The translations under genes were made by a program, and so were the position numbers. Under the pieces are notes generated by a model. It was not told the DNA's origin. It worked only from the letters and a program-made list of their open reading frames with translations, and ran no database searches. 64,000 nt of DNA from Phytopythium helicoides (lineage: Eukaryota; Oomycota; Peronosporomycetes; Pythiales; Pythiaceae), in contig JANFNE010000015.1 of NCBI GenBank assembly GCA_024867545.1, positions 1 to 64,000 on the forward strand. Reading direction: 5' to 3'. Positions 20,301-28,431 of this stretch are shown here, one piece after another (position 1 is the first letter of the stretch; each line of letters begins with the position of its first letter).

Positions 20301-21341
20301 AGCGTTGACGTACTGCACCTCCTTGGCGAGGCGCGTGGCGGCGCGCATCATGTCGTTCCACACCTGCGGCGAGGGGGCGAGCACAGGGCCCTCCTCGACA
20401 ATCTTCTGATGGCGGCGCTGCACGGAGCAGTCACGGCCGCTGAGCGCGATGGCGTTGCCGTAGGCGTCGGCAAGCAGCTGCACCTCGAGGTGGCGCGACT
20501 TGGGGGCGAGCTTCATGACGAAGATGGGCGAGCCGGGGATCTCGCCACGCACAGCCTCCCAGGCGCTGAGCACCTGGGACTCCTCCGTGACCTTGCGGAT
20601 ACCCTTGCCGCCGCCTCCCTCACTGGCCTTGATCATTACCGGGAAGCCGATGCGCTTGCACTCCTGCAGGCAGTGCTCGCCGTCCTTGAGCATGGCGGCT
20701 GTGTACGTCTCGTCGGGGATGCCGTTGTTCTTCTGGTAGTCGACCTCGAGTCCGTCGCCGTTCCAGGCGATCGTGGGCACCTTGGCGCTCTGCGCGATGA
20801 TAGTGGAGCCAATCTTGTCTCCGAGCGCGCGCATGGGCTTGGAGGGCGGGCCGATGAAGACGATGTTGCGCGCGAGCAGCGAGTCAGGCAGCAGCGGGTT
20901 CTCACTGGCGTGTCCCCATCCTGCCCAGACGGCGTCGACGTGGAAGCGCTCTGCGATCTCGACGATGAGCGCGACGTTGGCGTAGTTGTTGTTGTTGGCT
21001 CCGCCGGGCACCTCGACGACGTGCTCGGCCATGCGGATGTACTCTGCGTTGGCGCGCAGGTCCTCTGGCGTGGCCATGCAGACGAACTTGACCTTGTGCT
21101 CGTCCGCAAACATCTCGTAGGACCACTGGCGCACGCTGCGGATGGCCTTGACGGCCGAGATGCCGTTGTTGGCGATCAGCACCGACGTGATGGCGCGCGT
21201 GCCGCTCTGCGCGCGCACATACTCGTCGACGCTGGCGAAGCTTGGCGCCGTCGACTCTCCGCGCGCGCGCAGGTTGCCCGCGTCGGTCGCGGACTGTTCG
21301 GCGTGGCTCGGCGTCGTCATCTCAACGTGCTGCGCCACCAT
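14301..21341 (-). CDS. ACC1: Acetyl-CoA carboxylase, eukaryotic multidomain form
   Basis: One intronless frame of 2346 residues from the first ATG (21341). It carboxylates acetyl-CoA to malonyl-CoA, the committed step of fatty-acid synthesis. Domain order is that of eukaryotic ACC: biotin carboxylase with its ATP-grasp segment (residues about 50-560, GGGGKGIRKV loop), the biotinyl domain with EVMKM, whose lysine is near 719, a long central region, then carboxyltransferase halves from about 1600 to 2250 (SANAGARIGMAE; later GGSRGAW-type contexts appear as LRGGAWAVVDPTING). A poly-Thr run (17735-17768) interrupts the central region. The same frame stays open upstream of the ATG to beyond 21464 and reads like a mitochondrial presequence, but has no ATG; see the separate entry. 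No other ACC is in the window. Confidence 0.97.
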   Translation of the reverse strand: MVAQHVEMTTPSHAEQSATDAGNLRARGESTAPSFASVDEYVRAQSGTRAITSVLIANNGISAVKAIRSVRQWSYEMFADEHKVKFVCMATPEDLRANAEYIRMAEHVVEVPGGANNNNYANVALIVEIAERFHVDAVWAGWGHASENPLLPDSLLARNIVFIGPPSKPMRALGDKIGSTIIAQSAKVPTIAWNGDGLEVDYQKNNGIPDETYTAAMLKDGEHCLQECKRIGFPVMIKASEGGGGKGIRKVTEESQVLSAWEAVRGEIPGSPIFVMKLAPKSRHLEVQLLADAYGNAIALSGRDCSVQRRHQKIVEEGPVLAPSPQVWNDMMRAATRLAKEVQYVNAGTVEYLFSELPEDEGNAFFFLELNPRLQVEHPVTEMITHVNLPAAQLQVAMGIPLQFIPDVRRLYKKHPFGKTEIDFDTEEQAPPHGHVIAARITAEDPNAGFQPTSGSIQELNFRSTPDVWGYFSVDSSGQVHEFADSQIGHLFAWGTSRDRARKNMILALKELSIRGDIHTTVEYIVTMMESDDFKYNRIHTAWLDERIARHKEVRLQGRPDPLLVVLVGAVCSALQASTARRDEYVAQLERGQLPSPSLLSQEEKLELIYEGIKYQLRACRSGDIQFTLFCNDSYVQVEARTLSDGGFLVLLNGKSHVAYATKEAQGLRLVLDGQTCVFTKEYDPTRLVTNTAGKLARYLVDDGASLRRGMPFAEIEVMKMYMPLLTPEDGVIRLLKSEGAVLAPGDCIATMELDDPTCVKKSEVFKGQLPVVDEAASKASANATSVKALPTLRRALGVLQPVLEGYFAPSDLVDRAIADLFDVLQNPLLPVDELHVAMSPLAGRIPLDVFAKITDKLESFRKQETIEGEFNVLAVAAILDEYKQTLANEKAAADFEKNVLTLRDIIAKFSPAGLQSGMEAVLTDLLTNYFNVEAVYASKYNVEDAVLGLRQQHSDDLSKVYAIARSHQALDAKNKVLLSLLSHMGGSATETTAATGKPRISADSAALLPLLEKLATFKENKYSLVALEARQLLVNTKMPSYRDRLTQVEEVLRQHISDTQEAKESDLAVKGSFLLDRSQPLFDLLISLLDHEDEQIREAALELYVRRIYRTYELVEIHSKRVGGDEILAKTFEFKSSVHDALSVGKRAESYDDLAGLLRRNSSASDSLVKQGEVSTTTEESTTTMTSTDGETTTTTTTTTTTTAMSSALEFARISSQFVRHGALLRLTNLEAVQNAFADIIALFPERNPALSSKQDPPVNVMHVILLEEQAEEEAFLQAVETFLASKSDELRLHNIRRVTFAVRPRRVEHLQSEMALYPNIYTFSNRLGYKEDQIVRHMEAPLAYKLELRRLRSYDVSPLSSHNKNVHLYLAKPKVAPAKKSDAFQRIFVRGLVRQLDRDDGGSRSPYDAYPGPERTLVEALNALELHLNNNPLVKNGKSLPTKNNHVFLNILPEAIVDPQYLEGVIRILASRYAERLEQLRVSQVELKIIARFKPGASAIPVRLVASNPSGYVVRVEAYVEAAPPSDALSNGDSIFTSIGENHGELDGKPVTSAYPVEFPHDNKRELAKKMSNTVYVYDFLQLIEFNLKRIWRRFIRSTGSTTPVPGVLLETRELVLNADATGVEESTRPAGKNTIGMVAWKLTLFTPEYPTGRDIVIIANDITFKAGSFGTLEDTLFDLASKYARARGIPRLFFSANAGARIGMAEAVKALYKVCWKDASNPTKGFEYLYLTEEDYATLTGNDSQAQAAVNADKIVVPVTGEVRYVLRDVIGAKGERDLGVECLRGSGTIAGETARAYNEIFTLTYACGRSVGIGAYLVRLGQRTVQNATHSPIILTGYQALNKLMGRDVYTSNDQLGGVKIMHTNGVTHLTSPNHLEGVLSILEWLSFVPRVRGDAVLPVREVGVRGDPVARKVEFAPEDKSTPYDPRCLLTGKVDDATNAWRSGLLDRDSFRETLDGWAKSVVVGRGRLGGIPLGVVVTEVRTSEKIIPADPAAPATQENVVAQAGQVWFPDSAHKTATAIRDFKGEDLPLLIIANWRGFSGGQRDMFDEVLKFGAAIVDALVDYTQPVAVYIPPFAELRGGAWAVVDPTINGGVMEMYADTKARGGVLEPAGLIEIKYRRQQLLETMHRLDDTLRSLTAKRAEAESDEEKAAISREISAREQKLLPVYVQVATEFADLHDTPGRMKAVNCIREVVPWADARVFLHARLQRRLAEFALRRELVKASHGSLTFAEGAAKQLEAWFAEAVNAGRVASASAADVADVWAKRDHDVLMWLKSDREWLSSRIKNVSREYTAAQVVELGKIDPTAAVAGVLELLHQLSAKDREEAVAALRRGSIFHH

Positions 21342-21464
21342 TTGCCGCGTCGCGGGAGCCGAGGGGAGCGGAGCGGTTGAGAGGGGGCGCGGATGTGCGT
21401 GGCGGCGCCAGTTGCGGAATGGCAGGCAAGCAGCGTGAGTTGAGAGAGCTCTAGCGAGCGCCAC
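21342..21464 (-). other. In-frame AUG-less leader of the carboxylase, presequence-like
   Basis: From GTG at 21464 to the first ATG, 41 codons are open and in frame. The peptide has six Arg, three His and no acidic residue, and contains RNWRRHAHPRPLST, typical of mitochondrial presequences. The frame extends about 60 nt further up to a TGA, and no ATG lies between 21341 and about 21720. Either a non-AUG start is used, or an ATG-bearing exon lies further upstream, or this is 5' UTR that is open by chance. Confidence 0.45.
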
Positions 21465-22553
21465 AGAGCGCCGGAGGGAGCGACAGCTGCACGTACAGGT
21501 ACAGTACGACGCGCGGGGCTGGCTGCGTCACTTGGGGGGCGGAGGGGGAGGGCAGCGACGCAGGCAGCGGGGGCGGAGGCTTTCTCTGCGGCGGCCGGGG
21601 GAGCGAAGATGGTGGCGGGGAGCGCGTGACGAGGGGAGACCTGCAGGAGTTAATGTGAGACCTGCGAGAAGTGATATTCAGGCGATGACGCGGCCTTCCA
21701 GCCCGCCGGCGTCAGGGGTGTACCGTGGGGAAATCACTAAGTGCGGATACTGGTAAGTCAGAAGGCTGGGTTTTTGCGGCGAGGAAAGCAGCAGTGTTTG
21801 GACGTTGGACGCGGTTGATATGGAGCTGCTCACCCATTAAATGGCAGAGCTTTGGCAGGGCGGGAGGAGAGGTTGGGAAGAAGCGGGTGGCTCCAAGACC
21901 TAGCACGTCGCTCCTGGACGGCAGACGCCGCCAGATTCTGGCGGGTCTCTGCGCCTGCTTCGGTTTGTTAAACGGATTAGGGTTGCCCGTGCTCTTGCGC
22001 GCACGTGGCGGACGCGCAAGGCAGGCTTCGGCGCGGATCTTGATGGGTCCGCGCCGCTTTATCTTGCAGTTTGTATGCTGGAACGCCGCCATGTTCCCTC
22101 GCGTCGCCCCTTCCAACACATCGTCCGCTCTGCTTGCTGCGCGTTGAGCTGGTCGATGACGGCGGCAGCCGAAAGTTTTGTTCACGCCGGTGCACCGTCA
22201 CTTGACCATCACTCCTGCATGACGTCACCGATGGACGTGCGTCGTCGATCAATGACGCCGCCGCATCGAATGACATCATTTTTCACGGCATAGTCAGGGC
22301 CAATGAAGTCGGCGTGGCTTGCGTCGCCTTCGATGACACACTCATGTCACAAACCTACCCGCGATGACGCACCTGCGCCACGTACGTCGAACTGCTGGTC
22401 GACCAAAGCGCGAACCCATTTCAGGGGTGCAACTAGTTGCACCCCTGCTTGATTGGCAATGCAGAAGCATCGAGAGAAGGAATGCCTGCAAATGCGCGAT
22501 ACTATTCAATAAGCTGAAATGGTCCAACACCACCGGGTGGTGAGCGCGTGTCT
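21465..22553. other. Intergenic, upstream of the carboxylase and downstream of RFC1
   Basis: A GC-rich first third is probably promoter and 5' UTR of the carboxylase. The open frames seen here have no family features and no start context. No repeat or RNA gene was recognised. Confidence 0.45.
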
Positions 22554-25500
22554 TTAGCTCTTGCGCTTCTTGGGGGCAGCCTTGGCCTTGGGCTTGGCCG
22601 CCGTCGCCGGAGCCTTGCGCTTGGTGCCGGCGGTTGCGCCGGTGGCGCGCCCGCCTCCGCGCGCCTTCTTCTGGAACTTGCTCATGTCGGTGTCGGCCTC
22701 CTCGTCCGGCTCGCTCTCGGCGTCCGACGGGGGTGCCAATCCGCCTTCCTCCCCGTCACCAGTAGTTGCTGCCGCCTTGCCACGACCCTTCTTGATCGTG
22801 GTCGAGCCCAAAGCCGACTCGACCACACCTTGCGATTTGTGAGATGCCTTGTTGTACCTGATGGAGCGTGAGAGTAGCAAATGTTAGACGCTGCCGGCAA
22901 AAGCAAAACAACATTCCCAACATGGCGACGCACAATCGCGTGAACGTAGTCTTGGCCTTGGTGTCCAGGTCAGCGTACGCATGGCGCTTCACACCGGGGA
23001 ACTTGAAGCTCTCCATGGACTCCGTCAGGTCCTCCCTAGTGATCTCGCATTCGTCCAGAAGCTCGATCACTTCTTCGATGTGCTGAGTGAATGACGATCA
23101 AAGCGATGATTAGGAACCACAGACCACTCGATACAATGGTAGTAGGTGAAACGTACATCGTCACCGGCAAGCAGCTTCTGGAGAAGAATCTCCTTCATAT
23201 ACGGCACGTAATCCAGCCGGATGACTGCAGCATAACCACATTCTCGTGAGCCCATTTGTCCTTGTGCAAGCATTTCCCATGCCGTCAAACCGCACCTTCG
23301 CGTGAGCCAGATGCGTGCGCACGCATCCGCACCGAGAGCTCACTCAGCAGCCGCTTCGACTTGGACGCGCTCGAATTCTTACCAAGCCACCTGGCAAGAG
23401 CAACACCTTTATGTCAGTTTGATAGTAAATAAGGCAGATAACAGCACCCCGCCTTACTTTGAAAACTCGGGATGGCCGATAAATCCGGCTGAATACACGC
23501 ATGCTGCAACATTGAGCGCAGCCTGCTTTGTCAGGAGATCCCAGCGCTGCTCAGCGCGCACATAAGTGTTGACGAGGTCGCTCTCCGAAATGTACGCAGC
23601 CGCATTCATCGCACACTCGAGCTTCTCGTCCGACGTGTTCTTGTTGTTCATGATACTCTGGATATAGTTTTCTTGCACCATAAGTGGCATGAGGTCGTAG
23701 TCGACAAAGTATGCTTCGTTACGCGCGTCGAACGAGGTGTCGCGCTGGAAAATCTGCTGTGTCGCACTGAACGGATTCAATCGTAGCACCTCGTCCTTGT
23801 TGTGTTGTGATGTCGGGTCAACGAGGTCCGCATAGGTCACCTTGGTTGTTGTGAGCCTCCACTTTTGCATTTGTGTGAGCAGTTGACGGATATCGTTACC
23901 GCAGCGGTCAGCCGCTTCCTCGATCGCGTTCTTCTCAATACTGAGCCCTTCCTTGAGCCCAATCTCCATCAACCGCCGACCGATCTGAATCTTGGTAGGG
24001 CGTCGCATGCGTAGGTCGAACGAGTGGTTGGCCAGCGAGCGCACCTTTTGGCTTTGTCTGTCATTGCAAATGCAAATGATCGGCGTCTTGGATTTTTTGA
24101 TGAGCTGGATGAGCTCCGCTGTGCCACCACGGTCACCGCCCGACATGCCATCCACCTCGTCCATGACTACGACGCGCTTTGACAGACGCATCTTGTCCGA
24201 TCCAGACGGACCACCGCCAAAGTGGAGTGCCTGTGTGCCCAACACGTCCTTCAAGCCAGTCTGGAGCATTTTCTTGCTGCGCGTATCACTTGCGTTAAGT
24301 TCGAGCAGCTCGAAGCCGCATTCTCGTGCTACAAGTGTCGCCATCGTGGTCTTGCCGATGCCTGGCGGACCCGACAGCAAAACCGTTTTCGCGCCACGGT
24401 TTTCAGTCAGCTTGTTTGTAAACGGCACTTTCTTGGTCCCCTTGACGTGCACTGCGTCCCAGTCCATCAGCCACTGCTTGATTCGCTTTCCCAGCTCGAC
24501 GTTGCCGATCATATCCTCGAGCTGCGTGGGCTTATACTTGTCCACCCACAGCATATCGTTGCTAGCTCTGCATGAACAAGTGTTAGATGATGGACACTAC
24601 AATACAACAACAAGCGAACGCACCCACTGCCCAGCTTCTGCTTCCCCTTGTTCGATGCCGTAGGCACATTGACCGCGGCCTTAAGCGCAGCCTTTTCCTT
24701 TTTCAAGTCATCGAGCTCCTTCTGGGCGGAGCGCTCCGTAACGAGGTTGTAGAACTCATTCTGTTTGAGAATGCGCACGTTCTTGGCGAGCGCTTCCTTG
24801 TACTTGGAGCCCTCGCTCACAGGGCCTCCTTGCTCAAGAGTATCTCCGACCACCAGATACTTGGTGGCGCGACTCACACTCGTACCGACCGAGCCACCAC
24901 AGCACTTGACCAGATGGACGGCTTCTTCACGCTTCAAATTAGCCAGCACGCCCGAGAATACAAACGTGAATCCATCCAAACACCCCGCAACAGGTGGCGG
25001 TGGCTTGCCGCTCGCCTTGATTGCAATGGGCGTAGAGAGGTCTTCGTCTTCAGCGTTGAGCTTCTCCTCGGCCTGCATCGTAGACAACGCGATAAGGTTA
25101 GTCTGGATCGATTTCAACGAAACCAAGTGCTGGTGCTAACCTTGATGGCAGCCTCATTCAGCTTGACTTCTCGCTTCACAGCCGACTTGGCCGGTGAAGC
25201 TTTCTTCTTCGGACTCTTTGGCGCCGGCTTCTTGGCAGGAGACGTCATGACAACAGCATCGTCCTCGCTGTCGTCGTCCACTACCGGATGCCGCACCCGC
25301 TTCCTCGGCGACGCCTTCTTCACGGCAGGCGCTGGCTCCACCTCTTGAATGTCAAAGTCCGAATCGTCGTCGCTGACCTGCTTCTTCCTAGCCGGGGCTC
25401 GCTTCTTGGGGGCCTCGTCCTCACTCTCATCGCTCAGCACGACAACTTCCGCCTTGGGCTTGGCTGCCTGCCGACTCGGCCGAGCTGCAGCAGTCGTCGG

Positions 25501-25656
25501 CTTCTTCTCAACTGCCGCGGGCTTCTTGGCGGCTACAAACACACAAAAACCGTCAGCGATCGGTCTCGTCGCGTTGCGAGGCCGTTAGCAGCACGCACAA
25601 GGCTTGGCGGGGCCGCTGGCGCCTCCTTTCTTCTGGAAAAACGCGCGGATGTCCAT
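22554..25656 (-). CDS. RFC1: Replication factor C subunit 1 (clamp-loader large subunit)
   Basis: Eight exons: 25656-25599, 25532-25141, 25072-24624, 24567-23458, 23390-23296, 23224-23157, 23082-22934, 22857-22554. All phases agree and the total is 874 residues. The protein begins MDIRAFFQK, the PCNA-binding box that also opens human RFC1 (MDIRKFFG). A BRCT domain follows at about 173-245 (GFTFVFSGVL...KYLVVGDT). The AAA+ module has Walker A GPPGIGKTT near 365 and Walker B VVMDEVDGM near 430, as in RFC1. The C-terminal collar includes WLGKNSSASK, HIEEVIELLDECEITREDL and TTFTRLYNKASH. The end is a Lys/Ala-rich nuclear signal (KKRKS). It loads PCNA onto primed DNA in the nucleus with RFC2-5. 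It is shorter than the human protein, mostly in the N-terminal linker. Confidence 0.95.
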
Positions 25657-25753
25657 CGCGAGCGCCTCCGCTGTGTCCTGCGCCTGCCTTTGCCGAAACC
25701 AGCCGAAGGTGTCGCCGCCTTCGTCACGTGTAGCTGCCGGTGCTACTTTTGGC

Positions 25754-25766
25754 TTTCCCGCCAAAA
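25754..25766. promoter_or_regulatory. E2F-like site upstream of RFC1
   Basis: TTTCCCGCCAAAA contains the E2F/DP core TTTSSCGC and lies 98 bp upstream of the RFC1 start codon. E2F sites control S-phase genes, including clamp-loader genes, in animals and plants. Use of the site here is inferred. Confidence 0.45.
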
Positions 25767-26352
25767 TGAAGCGGTCCTTTTCTCCAGGTGGTTCTAATTG
25801 GAATTCTCATTAGTTTGGGGGAAATGGTGAACGGAAGTTTGCTTTTCGGTTCTACAGTTGATGATCAAGTTGTTGCCGGCTGATCTGCATCCTCGCCATT
25901 TCTGTCATCATGGGGGCTCGTTTCCGGTAGCTGCTCGCGTTGGCTTCGAGAGCGACTTCTCTCGCGATGCTCGTCACAGCTCTCTATCGTTGCAACTGCA
26001 AACAGTAAAAGCTTGTGTGGTCATTATCCCCAGGTAACTAGAATTGTTCATGCCGTTAGAACGAGGGTAAAATCCACTCTGCATGATGTGATTGGCTGGA
26101 CGTGAGTTGACGAAATGGCGTCGACCAATCGTCGCGTCTCGTCGTCCCATCAGCCCAGAATCTCTCTCTACACGACACTTTCCGCAAGTCTCTCCCTCTA
26201 CAAGAACAGATTCATGACGCCGCGATCGTCGCCCAGCGGGCTTTAACCCGTCGTCCCACCGTACGTGTCCCCCCAAGCGCACCATTTCATCCAATCAAAC
26301 GCTCTCAACACTTTCCCTCCCACCCTGGATTCGTCGAAATTCACCCATCTCC

Positions 26353-26361
26353 TCATTTTCC
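26353..26361 (+). promoter_or_regulatory. Initiator-like element of the nucleotide-sugar transporter gene
   Basis: TCATTTTCC fits the oomycete initiator pattern in a pyrimidine-rich setting, 61 bp before ATG 26414. Confidence 0.4.
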
Positions 26362-26413
26362 ATCCAATCATCTTCCAGCTCACCCTGAAGAGCTCATCTT
26401 CAGGTCCAAAACC

Positions 26414-27562
26414 ATGGCCGGCAAGCAGCTCCTCACTCTAGTTCAGTCGATTCCTCGCTCGCAGCTCTCGCCGATCGCCATGGGGCTCGCCAGCGAGCGC
26501 TCGCTCAAGTACGTGAGCCTGGCCGTGCTCTGCCTGCAGAACAGCCTGCTGGCCATCCTCATGCGCCTGTCGCGCGTGGGCGACTTCCCGCGCTTCAACC
26601 CCGCGACCGCCGTCTTCATGGGCGAGGCGCTCAAGCTGGCCACGGCCGCGGCTGTGCTGGCGCGAGACCTGGCCGCCGTGCCCGAGCCCGAGCGCAGGAA
26701 GGCTGTGGCCAAGGCTTCGCGTAACGTCTTTGACCGCCGAGAGCTGCTGCGCGTCAGCGTGCCGGCGTTGCTCTACGTCGTGCAGAACAACCTGCAGTAC
26801 GTCGCCATCTCCAACCTCGACGCCGCCACCTTCCAGGTCTCCTACCAGCTCAAGATCCTCACCACGGCCGTCTTCTCCGTGCTCATGCTGCGCAAGTCCA
26901 TCCTGCCGATGCAGTGGGCATCGATTGTCACGCTCATGGTCGGCGTCGCGCTCGTGCAGCTCGACGACGTGCCTGCCAGCAGCAACGCCAAGGCGGAAGA
27001 GCACGAGCAGAACATGACCACGGGGCTGCTCGCGGTCGTATCGGCCTGCCTCTGCTCGGGCTTCGCAGGCGTCTACTTTGAGAAGATCCTCAAGGGATCG
27101 GGCGGCGTCAAGGCGTCGTTGTGGGAGCGCAACGTGCAAATGTGCTTCGTCAGCATCATCCTTGCCGGTGGTGGACTGCTGTACAACGACATGGAGTTCC
27201 TGCAGACGCACGGCTTTTTCTACGGCTACCGTGCCGTTGTGTGGGCTGCTATCTTCACCGGTGCCTTTGGTGGTCTGCTCACCGCCGTCGTTGTCAAGTA
27301 CGCCGACAACATCCTCAAGGCGTTCGCGACCTCGATCGCCATCGTGCTTTCGGTCATCCTGTCCATCTTCGTGTTTGACAAGATTCCGACGGGGCAGTTT
27401 GTCGTCGGTGCCATGCTCGTGAACGGAGCAGTGTACGTGTACGGCCGAGCACCGTCGTGGCATGAGGCACAGTCGAACCACACCGTTCTGCCTCGGACGG
27501 CGAGCGAGGCTGTGACTGCCGCCTCGAACGCGCTTTCCCCCAAGAAGCAGAACATGGCATGA
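26414..27562 (+). CDS. Nucleotide-sugar transporter, SLC35A type (UDP-galactose / UDP-GlcNAc-like)
   Basis: Single exon, 382 residues. It should exchange a nucleotide sugar for the nucleoside monophosphate across the Golgi or ER membrane to feed glycosylation. About ten membrane segments are visible. Family blocks include ALLYVVQNNLQYVAISNLDA, FQVSYQLKILTTAVFSV, GFAGVYFEKILKGS with SLWERNVQM, and GLLTAVVVKYADNILKAFAT with the following VLSVILSIFVF. These are the SLC35A signatures, and the exact sugar cannot be read from sequence. The cytosolic C-tail is short and polar. The start is the first ATG, with a second in-frame ATG at codon 22. The gene is divergent from RFC1. Confidence 0.92.
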   Translation: MAGKQLLTLVQSIPRSQLSPIAMGLASERSLKYVSLAVLCLQNSLLAILMRLSRVGDFPRFNPATAVFMGEALKLATAAAVLARDLAAVPEPERRKAVAKASRNVFDRRELLRVSVPALLYVVQNNLQYVAISNLDAATFQVSYQLKILTTAVFSVLMLRKSILPMQWASIVTLMVGVALVQLDDVPASSNAKAEEHEQNMTTGLLAVVSACLCSGFAGVYFEKILKGSGGVKASLWERNVQMCFVSIILAGGGLLYNDMEFLQTHGFFYGYRAVVWAAIFTGAFGGLLTAVVVKYADNILKAFATSIAIVLSVILSIFVFDKIPTGQFVVGAMLVNGAVYVYGRAPSWHEAQSNHTVLPRTASEAVTAASNALSPKKQNMA

Positions 27563-28431
27563 GTCCGCTTTTCTTCTTTGACACAGGAACGCACTCACCC
27601 CTCTCCTGTACATTCATCGCCTCCACGTTTTAGATGCCAAACGAAGCAGACTATAAAAGTAGCTTTCAATCAAACACTAGCTTTGCTGTCGACTTTGTTG
27701 CGTGGGTCGTGATCCCCACGACACTAAATCTACTGCAGGGTGTGTTCACTCTCACTTTCATGTTGTTGATTCATTTTGACTTGACCTAGTGCATAAATCC
27801 CACTGAGGGAAGATCTTGGTTTGCAGCTGATGCTACAGACTCCATTGACGTCTCCATCGTTGATCAATCGCAATTTGCTCGGAATCAAAGTGTTGGAGAG
27901 GTTGGAATAGGAATGCTGGGCCCAAGGTGAGGGCAATGGCGACAATGCTAAAGTAGAACTGCATGGTCCAGAGCGTGGCCACTACAATGCAGATTGCAAT
28001 ATGAGTTCTTCCCATTTTCAAGGGACTGAGTGGAAAGCCAGTTGCAGTGGTCAACTGCGGAGCGCCATCCAGCATTGACCATTCGCTAGACCTGAGCTGA
28101 GTTGGCCGAGTCGATGGACGGTGCTCGGCGGATCACGTCTCGTTGATGCGTTGAATCGCGTCTCGTTGGTGAGCCCCAAACGTAGAGCTTGGCACAGATT
28201 CACAGTTCGCCCACACTCCCGTGCGAGAGCGTCTTCGATGACCGTGAGTTGCTCGCGCATGTCAATGTGGTTGTACGCTTTGAGGACAGCACCCCAGGAC
28301 TGGCAGGAGACGCCCATGCTGTCAACAGGCAATCGATGCCATATTCAGGTCTTGCACATCATTATCTTGCACTTCATCATCTGCCATTTTTTCCCATAAT
28401 AGGATAGTCAAGAGCAGTGCGCCACTCGACG
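27563..28431. other. Intergenic, possible small membrane-protein gene or remnant on the minus strand
   Basis: On the minus strand, 28332-28051 (282 nt, starts MPVDSMGVSCQSW) and 28075-27833 (243 nt, with a hydrophobic run of about 35 residues) look weakly coding and could belong together, but I found no clean splice that joins them. The rest is unremarkable. It may be a pseudogene. Confidence 0.25.
28385..28393 (+). promoter_or_regulatory. FPR-like core promoter element
   Basis: CATTTTTTC matches the oomycete flanking promoter region pattern CAWTTTNYY, 39 bp before ATG 28432, with a pyrimidine-rich CTTCATCATC just upstream. Confidence 0.35.

Larger units (their letters stand above)
25657..26413. 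other. Divergent promoter region of RFC1 and the nucleotide-sugar transporter
   Basis: No gene was recognised. It holds an E2F-like site near the RFC1 side and an initiator-like motif near the transporter side, listed separately. Confidence 0.45.

Noticed and set aside
26438..27613. 391-codon minus-strand frame opposite the nucleotide-sugar transporter
   Set aside because: It is the antisense shadow of a GC-biased gene with clear homology on the plus strand.
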